A DNA stretch of 22,298 bases from the NCBI GenBank assembly GCA_024277955.1, contig JAJRUE010000099.1, positions 1 through 22,298 on the forward strand, read 5' to 3'. The notes below the pieces were generated by a model. The model searched no databases. It was not told the origin of the DNA and saw only the letters and a list, made by a program, of their open reading frames with translations. Both the position numbers and the translations under genes were made by a program. Every line of letters begins with the position of its first letter. The first letter of the stretch is position 1. Positions 14,482 through 20,852 of the stretch are shown here, piece after piece. The DNA is from Alphaproteobacteria bacterium (GTDB lineage: Bacteria > Pseudomonadota > Alphaproteobacteria > Rhodobacterales > Rhodobacteraceae).

Positions 14482-15507
14482 TCAGCCGGTCGGGTCCAGC
14501 AGTTTCGCCAGGATCGTGTCGGCGGTGATCCGCCCCAGAAGCGTCCCGTCTTCCACCACCCCGATCGCCGTGACCGGCCCGCCCAGCCGCTGCATCACCT
14601 CGCGCACGGTTTCGTCGGGGCCAACCGTCACATCGGGCACCGCGCCGGTTGCCGGCTGCAGCACGTCGCGTGCGCTCAGCACGCCCAGCGGGTTCATGTT
14701 GGCGACGAAATCGGCCACATAGTCGCTGGCCGGGTTGGAAAAAATCTCGCGCGGGGTGCCGCATTGCACGATCCGTCCGCCTTCCATGATGGCGATGCGG
14801 TTGCCGATCTTGAAGGCTTCGTCCAGGTCGTGACTGACAAAGACGATGGTGCGTTTCAGTGTGTTCTGAAGCTCCAGAAGTTCGTCCTGCAGTCGGGTGC
14901 GGATCAGCGGATCCAGCGCCGAAAACGGTTCGTCCATCAACAGGATCGGCGCATCGGTGGCAAAGGCGCGCGCCAGCCCGACGCGCTGCTGCATGCCGCC
15001 CGAAAGCTCGCCCACCTTGCGGTCGGCCCAGTCCGACAGCCCCACCAGCTCCAGCTGCCGGGCCACCTTGGCGGCGCGCGCGGCCTTGTCCAGGCCGCCC
15101 AGTTCAAGCCCCAGCCCGACGTTTTGCGCAACCGTCCGCCAGGGCAGCAGGCCGAACTGCTGGAACACCATCGCGACCGTGCTCAGCCGCAGCCGGCGCA
15201 GCGTCGCGGCGTCTGCGTTGGTAACCGAGGTCATCTGCCCGCCGTCGAGCACGCGCACCTCGCCGCGGGTCACCGGGTTCAGCCCGTTTACCGCCCGCAG
15301 CAGCGTCGATTTGCCGGATCCCGACAGTCCCATCAGCACCAGGATTTCGCCTTCCCGGACGCTCAGCGAACAGTCGTGCACCCCCAGCACCTGGCCGGTG
15401 GCCTGCTGGATCTCGGCCCGGTCCTGGCCTGCGTCCATCAGTGGCAGGGCGGCTTCGGGGCGGTCTCCGAACACGATCGAGACCTTGTCGAATTCCACTG
15501 CCGTCAT
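14482..15507 (-). CDS. choV: Choline ABC transporter ATP-binding protein ChoV
   Basis: A 341-residue ATPase of the ProV/OpuAA type powering choline import. It shows Walker A GLSGSGKST (60-68), Q-loop FQQFGLLPW (115-123), signature LSGGMQQRVGLARA (168-181), Walker B ILLMDEPFSALDP (188-200) and the switch His226 in FVSHDLDEA. After about residue 265 comes a CBS-like tail (VGPDETVREVMQRLGGPV, then GRITADTIL), as found in osmoprotectant transporters, where it senses ionic strength or nucleotides. The N-terminal insertion (about 15-37, PEAALPLMDAGQDRAEIQQA) before the P-loop is typical of the choline branch. The start overlaps the choW stop (ATGA), so the two are translationally coupled, and this is the last gene of choXWV. 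Confidence 0.93.
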   Translation of the reverse strand: MTAVEFDKVSIVFGDRPEAALPLMDAGQDRAEIQQATGQVLGVHDCSLSVREGEILVLMGLSGSGKSTLLRAVNGLNPVTRGEVRVLDGGQMTSVTNADAATLRRLRLSTVAMVFQQFGLLPWRTVAQNVGLGLELGGLDKAARAAKVARQLELVGLSDWADRKVGELSGGMQQRVGLARAFATDAPILLMDEPFSALDPLIRTRLQDELLELQNTLKRTIVFVSHDLDEAFKIGNRIAIMEGGRIVQCGTPREIFSNPASDYVADFVANMNPLGVLSARDVLQPATGAVPDVTVGPDETVREVMQRLGGPVTAIGVVEDGTLLGRITADTILAKLLDPTG

Positions 15508-16358
15508 TTGCCGCCCACCCGCAACATCCGGTCCAGCATGATCGCCACCACCACGATGATGATGCCGCTTTCAAAGCCCAGCGCCGTGTTCACCGAATTG
15601 AGCGCCCGCACCACCGGAACCCCGAGCCCGTTCGCCCCCACCAGCGCCGCGATCACCACCATCGACAGCGACAGCATGATGGTCTGGTTCAGCCCGGCCA
15701 TGATCTGCGGCATGGCATAGGGCAGTTCGACCTTGAGCAGGGTTTGCCGCGGGGTGCCGCCAAAGGCCTGGATCGCCTCCAGCAGCGGCTGCGGCGTCGA
15801 GGAAATGCCCAGATGCGTCAGCCGGATCGGCGCCGGCAGCACGAAGATCACCGTGGCGATCAGCCCCGGCACCATGCCGATGCCGAAAAACACGATCGCC
15901 GGGATCAGGTAGACGAAGGTCGGCAGCGTCTGCATCAGGTCCAGCACCGGGCGCATCACCCGGTAAAGCCGGGGCCGGTGCGCGGCGGCGATCCCCACCG
16001 GCACGCCGATGGTCATGCACACGACGCAGGACGCCAGCACCAGGGTCAGGCTTTCGGTGGTTTCCTTCCAGTAGCCCTGGTTCAGGATGAACAGGAAGCC
16101 CAGAAAGATCAGCAGGCTGGTCTTCCAGGACCGTTGCAGCACCCAGGTCAGGGCGACAAAGGCGGCGATGATCACGAAGGGGTTTGGGGTCTGCAATACC
16201 CACAGCACCCAGCCGATCAGGGCGTCCATCGCGTCCGCCAGCCCGTCGAAAAACCAGGCACCGTTGTCCTGCAACCAGTCAAAGACGGCCTGGGCGGTCT
16301 TGCCCACCGGGATCTTGGTGTCGGTCAGCCAGGTCATGGGCAGCCAGGTCATGGGCAC
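15504..16358 (-). CDS. choW: Choline ABC transporter permease ChoW
   Basis: A 284-residue inner-membrane permease of the ProW type. A hydrophilic N-terminus (WLTDTKIPVGK, then WFFDGLADAMDALIGWVLW) precedes about six membrane segments and the binding-protein-dependent permease domain (about 90-280), with the EAA-like coupling loop EAIQAFGGTPRQTLLKVELP near 209-228. It forms the membrane channel with ChoV and receives choline from ChoX. The start is ambiguous because a 15-bp tandem duplication gives MTWLP MTWL: GTG 16358, ATG 16352 and ATG 16337 are all in frame. AAGGA lies 6 nt before the GTG and 12 nt before the first ATG, so I report the GTG. Without the duplication the protein would begin MTWLTDTKIP. 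Confidence 0.93.
   Translation of the reverse strand: MPMTWLPMTWLTDTKIPVGKTAQAVFDWLQDNGAWFFDGLADAMDALIGWVLWVLQTPNPFVIIAAFVALTWVLQRSWKTSLLIFLGFLFILNQGYWKETTESLTLVLASCVVCMTIGVPVGIAAAHRPRLYRVMRPVLDLMQTLPTFVYLIPAIVFFGIGMVPGLIATVIFVLPAPIRLTHLGISSTPQPLLEAIQAFGGTPRQTLLKVELPYAMPQIMAGLNQTIMLSLSMVVIAALVGANGLGVPVVRALNSVNTALGFESGIIIVVVAIMLDRMLRVGGK
16326..16355. repeat. Perfect 15-bp tandem duplication in the choW start region
   Basis: CAGCCAGGTCATGGG occurs twice in succession (16326-16340 and 16341-16355) with no mismatch. It is 15 bases, so the frame is kept; it duplicates a start codon and five codons (MTWLP). Perfect identity suggests a recent slippage event. Confidence 0.9.
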
Positions 16359-16427
16359 GATCTTTCCTTGGCGAAGATTGCGCTTTCAGGGGTGGCGGGG
16401 GCGGTTGGCCGGTCGCGCACCGCCCGC

Positions 16428-16459
16428 AAAAAAGGCCCCGGCGCTGAACCACCGGAGCC
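16428..16459 (-). terminator. Terminator-like hairpin between choX and choW
   Basis: In the minus-strand RNA GGCUCCGG (16459-16452) pairs with CCGGGGCC (16441-16434) as an 8-bp stem with one G-U pair and a 10-nt loop, followed at once by six U residues (16433-16428). It begins 11 bases after the choX stop. As choW and choV lie downstream on the same strand, it probably terminates most transcripts and leaves the binding-protein mRNA in excess, a common arrangement in ABC operons. Confidence 0.75.
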
Positions 16460-16470
16460 GGTGCGTTCGC

Positions 16471-17397
16471 CTAGAGGCCCAGCGCGGATTTCACCGCCGC
16501 CATGCCATCGCCGCCATCCTTGGTCTTGACCCCGGCCAGCCAGGCGTCAAGCGTGCCCGGATTGGCCGCAAGCCAGGCCTTGGCCGCTTCGGCCGGGTCG
16601 GCCCCGTCGTCGAGAATGGCGCCCATGATCTCGTTCTCCATGGCCAGCGAAAACTCGAGGTTTTTCAGCAGCGAGCCCACGTTCGGGCATTCGTCGACAT
16701 AGCCGGCGCGGGTGTTGGTATAGACCGTCGCCCCGCCGAAATCCGGGCCGAACCAGTCGTCGCCGCCCGAAAGATAGGTCAGGTCGAAATTGGCGTTCAT
16801 CGGGTGCGGTTCCCAGCCCAGAAAGACGATCGGTTCGCCCTTGCGGTTGGCCCGCGCCACCTGCGCCAGCATGCCTTGTTCCGAACTTTCGACCACTTCG
16901 AACCCGTCCAGGCCAAAGGCGTTCTGCTTGATCATATCCATGATCAGCCGGTTGCCGTCATTGCCCGGCTCGATGCCGTAGATCTTGCCTTCCAGTTCGT
17001 CCTTGTGGGCGGCAATGTCGGCAAAGTCCTTGATGCCCAGATCGGCGGCGGCCTTGTTCACCGCCAGGGTGTATTTCGCGCCGTGCAGGTTGGCGCGCAC
17101 GGTGTCGACAGTGCCGGCGTCGCGGTAGGGGGCGATGTCGGCCTCCATCGTCGGCATCCAGTTGCCCAGGAACACATCGACATCGCCCTTGGCGAGCGAG
17201 GTATAGGTGACCGGCACCGACAGGACCTTGATGTCGGTGTCATAGCCCAGTGCCTGCAACACCACGCTGGTGGCAGCGGTGGTGGCGGTTATGTCGGTCC
17301 AGCCGACATCGGAAAAGATGACATTGCCGCAATCGGCGAATGCCGGCGCCGAAAAGGCGATCAGCGCGACGGCGGACAAGGTGGTCTTGAGTTTCAT
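16471..17397 (-). CDS. choX: Choline ABC transporter substrate-binding protein ChoX
   Basis: A 308-residue periplasmic binding protein (OpuAC superfamily). Residues 1-21 are a Sec signal peptide (LSAVALIAFSAPAFA, cleavage before DCG). The aromatic choline cage described for Sinorhizobium meliloti ChoX (as I recall, W43, W90, Y119, W205) is reproduced with identical spacing as W33, W80, Y109 and W195, with Asp35 beside the first Trp. Motifs are SDVGWTDI, LGNWMPTME, KYTLAV and FLGWEPHPMN. This spacing favours choline over glycine betaine specificity. A GGGGAG lies about 8 nt before the ATG. It is the first gene of choXWV; a terminator-like hairpin follows it. No bet genes (choline to glycine betaine) flank the operon in this window, although they often do in related bacteria. 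Confidence 0.95.
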   Translation of the reverse strand: MKLKTTLSAVALIAFSAPAFADCGNVIFSDVGWTDITATTAATSVVLQALGYDTDIKVLSVPVTYTSLAKGDVDVFLGNWMPTMEADIAPYRDAGTVDTVRANLHGAKYTLAVNKAAADLGIKDFADIAAHKDELEGKIYGIEPGNDGNRLIMDMIKQNAFGLDGFEVVESSEQGMLAQVARANRKGEPIVFLGWEPHPMNANFDLTYLSGGDDWFGPDFGGATVYTNTRAGYVDECPNVGSLLKNLEFSLAMENEIMGAILDDGADPAEAAKAWLAANPGTLDAWLAGVKTKDGGDGMAAVKSALGL

Positions 17398-17580
17398 GGT
17401 GCAGGCTCCCCGGTTTTTGACTGACGGATCAACATAAAACCAGGGCGCGCGGCAAGTCCACAAAAAAACGCGGCTTCGGGGCGGTGAAGGGGGCGGTTTC
17501 GGCGCCGGGTTGACGCCGATCAAGGCCGGCGGGCGCGCAATTTCGGATAATGGGCACCAACCAGGCAATCGGAGCACGAG

Positions 17581-17826
17581 ATGAGCCACACACCCCACGA
17601 TTTGAGCGAGGAATTCCCCGAAGAAGCACAGAAGATCAGCCGGTTGAAGGGGATGGACGCGCATTTCGCACGGCTGGTCGAACGCTATGACGCGGTCAAC
17701 CACGAGATCCATCTGGCCGAAAGCCAGGTGCAGCCGACCGATGACTTCCACGCCGCCGAACTGCGCAAGACGCGCCTGGCGCTGCTGGACGAGATCGCGC
17801 GCCTGCTGCGGGAAACCGCAGGCTGA
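17581..17826 (+). CDS. YdcH family (DUF465) small protein
   Basis: An 81-residue, highly charged helical protein. The DUF465 core is LKGMDAHFARLVERYDAVNHEIHLAES (about 22-48), followed by KTRLALLDEIARLLRE (62-77); the heptad-like spacing of hydrophobic residues suggests a short coiled-coil hairpin. The function of YdcH-type proteins is not established. GGAG lies about 7 nt before the ATG, confirming the start. It diverges from choX, with 183 bases between the start codons in which I see no promoter at standard spacing. A 37-bp hairpin element begins 9 bases after the stop. Confidence 0.88.
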   Translation: MSHTPHDLSEEFPEEAQKISRLKGMDAHFARLVERYDAVNHEIHLAESQVQPTDDFHAAELRKTRLALLDEIARLLRETAG

Positions 17827-17835
17827 ACCGGGCTG

Positions 17836-17872
17836 TTGCCAGGCGGAGCGCCCTGGCGGGCGCAAGAGATTG
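17836..17872 (+). repeat. 37-bp hairpin element, copy 2
   Basis: Flanks TTGCCAGGCGGA and AAGAGATTG enclose the stem GCGCCC-TGGC-GGGCGC. Aligned without gaps to the copy at 13731-13767, it differs at six positions: four are the two compensated stem pairs, one is in the loop and one in the left flank. It sits 9 bases downstream of the ydcH stop in the same direction, mirroring the other copy's place after the DMT gene. Confidence 0.8.
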
Positions 17873-17877
17873 GTTGA

Positions 17878-17899
17878 CCGCCCCGCGCGTGCGGGGCGG
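17878..17899. other. Strong GC hairpin between ydcH and the pccR-like gene
   Basis: CCGCCCCGC-GCGT-GCGGGGCGG is a perfect 9-bp stem with a 4-nt loop. It lies between convergent genes (ydcH rightward, regulator leftward) and could end transcription in both directions, although neither strand has a T-run after it. Confidence 0.4.
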
Positions 17900-17900
17900 G

Positions 17901-17954
17901 GGCGCGGGTGGAGACCTTGGCGCGGGTGGAGAACTTGGCGCGGATGGATGGCGG
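17901..17954. repeat. 18-bp tandem repeat, three units
   Basis: GGCGCGGGTGGAGACCTT (17901-17918), GGCGCGGGTGGAGAACTT (17919-17936) and a diverged third unit starting GGCGCGGATGGATGG (17937-17954). Units 1 and 2 differ at one position. It lies just past the regulator's stop codon in the convergent gap. Confidence 0.75.
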
Positions 17955-17970
17955 TGCGCCGCCGCCGCCG

Positions 17971-19383
17971 TCAGTCGATCCGGTAGGGCAGGATCGCCCG
18001 GTGGTCGTGGTCCACCGTCAGCCGGCGTTCCAGCGGCGGGACCGAACGTTGGTGGCAATTGCGCCGTTCGCAGATGCGGCAGGAAATCCCGATCGGTTCG
18101 AACGCGCGCGGGTTGCTGGTGTCCATGTCATCGGCATAGACCAGCGATTGCGCGTGGGTAATCTCGCAGCCCAGCCCGATGGCGTAGCGGCGCACCGGCG
18201 AGGTATAGGCGCCGCCGGGTTTGGACACGTCGCGCGCCAGGCAGAAATAGCGCACCCCGTCGGGGGTTTCGGCCAGCTGGCGCAGGAACCGGCCCGGGGT
18301 TTCAAAGGCGCGATGCACGTTCCATAGCGGGCAGGCGCCGCCGAACCGGGCAAACTGCAGCCGCGTCGCCGAGTGGCGCTTGGTGATGGTGCCGGCCTGA
18401 TCGACGCGCACGAAAAAGAACGGGATGCCCTTGGCGCCCGGTCGTTGCAGGGTGGACAGGCGATGCGCCACCTGTTCGACCGAAGCGCCAAACAGGTCGG
18501 CCAGGCGTTCCAGGTCGTGGCGGGTTTCGCGCGCCGCGCGCAGGAACCGCCGGTAGGGCATCAGCGCCGCCCCGGCAAAGTAGTTCGCCAGCCCGATCTT
18601 GGCGATGGCGCGCGCTTCGGCAGTCTGGAAGCGCGCAAGATCCAGCGTCGCCTCGATCAGGTCGTTCTGGGTCAGCAGCGCCACCTGGTGCAACAGCTGG
18701 AAGCGTCGCGTGGCGGCGGCGGATCCGGCCGCGAGCGTCAGCTTGCCCTGGTCGGCGTCGAACTGGCGCAGCCCGGCCATCTGTGCTGTGCCGGCGGTGA
18801 CGCCCAGTTTTTCCAGCGTCCCGGCGGCCAGCGCGGCGATGTCTTCGCCGCCGCTTCCGGGCGCCTCGTCGCCCTTGGCGAAATGTTCCGCCGCGCGGTC
18901 TACCGCGTCGATGTAATTGTCGCAGTAATGGAAGAAATCGCGGACCTCTTCCCAGGGGCTTGGCCGCACCGGGCTGTCTTCGCGCCCAAGCGCTTCGTCC
19001 AGCGAGGCGAGGCGTTCGTGGGTTTGCCGATAGGCCCGGTGCAGCTTCAGAAGGGCCTGCGCCAGCCCCGGCGCGTTCGAGGCCACCAGCCGCAGGTCGG
19101 CCAGCGGCGGCGGGGCGTCGGCGAAGACCGGGTCGGCAAGGGCTTCGCGCATGTCGGTGGTGATGCGTTCGCTGTCGCCGGTGGCCAGCTCGGTCACGTC
19201 CAGCCCGAATTCCTGGGCCAGCGCCAGCACCACGCCGGTGCTGACCGGGCGGTTGTTGTTTTCCATCTGGTTCAGGTAGGGCAGCGACACCCCCAGCTTG
19301 GCGGCAAAGGCCTTTTGCGTCAGGCCCAGACGGGTGCGCATTTCGCGCAGCTTTGCGCCTGCATAGAGTTTCGCGGTCGCCAT
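17971..19383 (-). CDS. pccR: XRE-type short-chain fatty acyl-CoA regulator (ScfR/PccR family)
   Basis: A 470-residue transcription factor. An XRE helix-turn-helix spans about 8-65 (LREMRTRLGLTQKAFAAKLG, then LPYLNQMENNNRPVS). A middle IrrE-like region follows, in which the HExxH metalloprotease motif is replaced by HQVAL (H232), so it is probably not a protease. The C-terminal DUF2083-type domain ends with CRICERRNCHQR (435-446), a likely metal- or structure-stabilising Cys cluster. In Rhodobacter sphaeroides a member of this family, PccR, activates propionyl-CoA carboxylase genes and probably senses an acyl-CoA. The pccB gene 1.5 kb away and TTTGCAA-type sites near both genes support that assignment. 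An MFS gene separates the two here. Alternatives within the family are RamB or MccR-like regulators of acetate or methylcitrate use. Confidence 0.88.
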   Translation of the reverse strand: MATAKLYAGAKLREMRTRLGLTQKAFAAKLGVSLPYLNQMENNNRPVSTGVVLALAQEFGLDVTELATGDSERITTDMREALADPVFADAPPPLADLRLVASNAPGLAQALLKLHRAYRQTHERLASLDEALGREDSPVRPSPWEEVRDFFHYCDNYIDAVDRAAEHFAKGDEAPGSGGEDIAALAAGTLEKLGVTAGTAQMAGLRQFDADQGKLTLAAGSAAATRRFQLLHQVALLTQNDLIEATLDLARFQTAEARAIAKIGLANYFAGAALMPYRRFLRAARETRHDLERLADLFGASVEQVAHRLSTLQRPGAKGIPFFFVRVDQAGTITKRHSATRLQFARFGGACPLWNVHRAFETPGRFLRQLAETPDGVRYFCLARDVSKPGGAYTSPVRRYAIGLGCEITHAQSLVYADDMDTSNPRAFEPIGISCRICERRNCHQRSVPPLERRLTVDHDHRAILPYRID

Positions 19384-19393
19384 GCGGTCAGCC

Positions 19394-19431
19394 TTTGCAA
19401 GTTTGCTTGTTCAGGGAATACACTTTGCAAA
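19394..19431. promoter_or_regulatory. pccR: Candidate PccR binding sites upstream of pccR
   Basis: TTTGCAAGTTTGC (19394-19406) and the palindrome TTTGCAAA (19424-19431) lie in the 53-base gap between the MFS stop and the regulator start. From memory, the published PccR site is built from TTTGCAAA-type repeats. Their position just upstream of the regulator suggests autoregulation from an internal promoter. The motif is seen directly; the binding is inferred. Confidence 0.6.
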
Positions 19432-19436
19432 CTGCC

Positions 19437-20657
19437 TCAGGCAATCCCCTTGGCCTTTTCGCGCCAGATCACCAGCAGGATCGATGCCAGCGACAGGCTG
19501 CACACCGCAAGCATCAGCCACAGAAGAGGGGTTGCGCCGCTGCCCGGGGTCAGCAGCGATCCGGCAAAGGCCGACAGCGCCGCGCCGCCGCCCATCATGA
19601 TTGCCCCGCCCAGCCCGCTGGCGCTGCCGGCCAGCTGCGGGCGCACCGATATCATCCCGGCGTTGGCGTTGGGCAGGACCATGCCGTTGCCCACCCCCAG
19701 CAGGATCATCGAGCCGAAGAACGCCGCCGGGGTGGCAAGACCGGCCGCAAACAGCAGCAGCGCCAGCGCCATGCCGCTCATGGTCAGGATCGCGCCGGCC
19801 AGCACCATCCGGTTGATGCCGATGCGTGTCGAGTATCGGCCAGACACGAAATTGCCCGCCATGTATCCCAGCCCCGGCGTGCCAAAGTAGACGCCCAGCG
19901 AAGTGGGGGACAGGCCAAAGACCTGGGTGCCGACAAAGGGCGCGCCGCCCAGGTAGGCGAAAAACGCCCCCGAAGAAAACGCCGCCGCCAGCGAATAGCC
20001 CCAGAACCGCGGCGACAGCAGCAGTTCGGGATATTGCGCCGCCTGCGCCCGGAAGCTGGCCGATCGCTGCTGGTTGGTTTCGCCGACATCGCGCAGGATC
20101 AGCCAGAACGAGGCCATGCCCAGCAGCAGGAACACCACGAAACTGCCCTTCCAGCCAAAGACTTCGTCCAGGGCGCCGCCGAGGGCGGGCGTCACCATCG
20201 GGATGATCGCCGTGCCCATGGTGATATAGCCGATCATCGAAGCCGCTCCGTCCGCGTCGGTCAGATCCCGGGCAATGGCGCGGGTCAGCACCATCGCCAC
20301 CGCGACGCTGGCCTGCACCATGCGGAAGAACAGGAACACGCCGGCATTGGGCGCCAGCAGGCAGCCGACCGTCGCCACCAGGAATATCACCACCCCCCAC
20401 AGCAGCACCGGGCGGCGGCCGTAGCGGTCGGAAAGCGGGCCGGTCACGGTTTGCAGCACGGCGACGGTGCCAAGATACAGCGCCACCGACAGCTGCATCA
20501 CCCGGTAGTCGGTGTGGAAATAGGCGGCCATGTTCGGCAGCGATGGCAGAAACATGTTCATCACCATCGCCGACATGCCGGTGATCAACACCAGCGTCAC
20601 GATATGCGGCGGGGTCGAACGGTCGAGAAACCGGGTATCGCTACGGGTCAGCATCAT
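19437..20657 (-). CDS. Bcr/CflA-type MFS multidrug efflux transporter
   Basis: A 406-residue inner-membrane protein with about 12 hydrophobic segments. The MFS motif A between helices 2 and 3 reads GPLSDRYGRRPVLLWG (about 78-93), and helix 4 has FFRMVQASVAVAMVLTRAIARD, typical of the drug:H+ antiporter-1 Bcr/CflA group. MNMFLPSLPNMAAYF near the N-terminus is also characteristic. The substrate is unknown; bicyclomycin, chloramphenicol or small metabolites are family precedents. Two adjacent ATGs start the frame (20657 and 20654); AAGGG is better spaced for the second. It lies between a pccR-like gene (same strand, downstream) and divergent pccB, sharing with pccB a 195-base region that contains TTTGCAA-type motifs, so it might be under PccR control. 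Confidence 0.9.
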   Translation of the reverse strand: MMLTRSDTRFLDRSTPPHIVTLVLITGMSAMVMNMFLPSLPNMAAYFHTDYRVMQLSVALYLGTVAVLQTVTGPLSDRYGRRPVLLWGVVIFLVATVGCLLAPNAGVFLFFRMVQASVAVAMVLTRAIARDLTDADGAASMIGYITMGTAIIPMVTPALGGALDEVFGWKGSFVVFLLLGMASFWLILRDVGETNQQRSASFRAQAAQYPELLLSPRFWGYSLAAAFSSGAFFAYLGGAPFVGTQVFGLSPTSLGVYFGTPGLGYMAGNFVSGRYSTRIGINRMVLAGAILTMSGMALALLLFAAGLATPAAFFGSMILLGVGNGMVLPNANAGMISVRPQLAGSASGLGGAIMMGGGAALSAFAGSLLTPGSGATPLLWLMLAVCSLSLASILLVIWREKAKGIA

Positions 20658-20719
20658 TCGCCCTTACGCCCGGCGCGACAGGTTGTCCAGCGGCTGCGGG
20701 CGGCCGGGGGCTTGGGTGG

Positions 20720-20768
20720 TTTGCAGATTTGCAATTTGCGTCAGTGCCTCTGCGTACGATTTGCAAAT
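20720..20768. promoter_or_regulatory. Candidate PccR binding sites between the MFS gene and pccB
   Basis: TTTGCAG, ATTTGCAATTTGC (together 20720-20739) and the 10-bp palindrome ATTTGCAAAT (20759-20768) lie about 85-133 bases before the pccB start and 63-111 bases before the MFS start. TTTGCAA followed closely by TTTGC is also found upstream of pccR. These are good candidates for PccR control of pccB, and possibly of the MFS gene. Confidence 0.65.
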
Positions 20769-20852
20769 ATCCTGATTTTGGCTTTCGCAGGCGCCGCCCG
20801 CGCGCTAGGTTGCCGCGGCACGCGGCGACAAGTCTTGGGGAGCTCTGGCACC

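Noticed and set aside
17398..17470. Run of seven A residues upstream of choX as part of a terminator
   Set aside because: It lies upstream of choX and ydcH, which diverge, so no transcript would end there, and the adjacent GC-rich sequence forms only a weak stem.
17510..17551. Sigma70-like promoter for ydcH (TTGACG ... GATAAT)
   Set aside because: The two hexamer-like strings are 30 bases apart, far from the usual 16-18.
18660..18700. IrrE/ImmA-type metalloprotease active site in the PccR-like protein
   Set aside because: The place expected for HExxH reads HQVAL, so the catalytic Glu and second His are absent; the region is more likely a ligand-binding scaffold.
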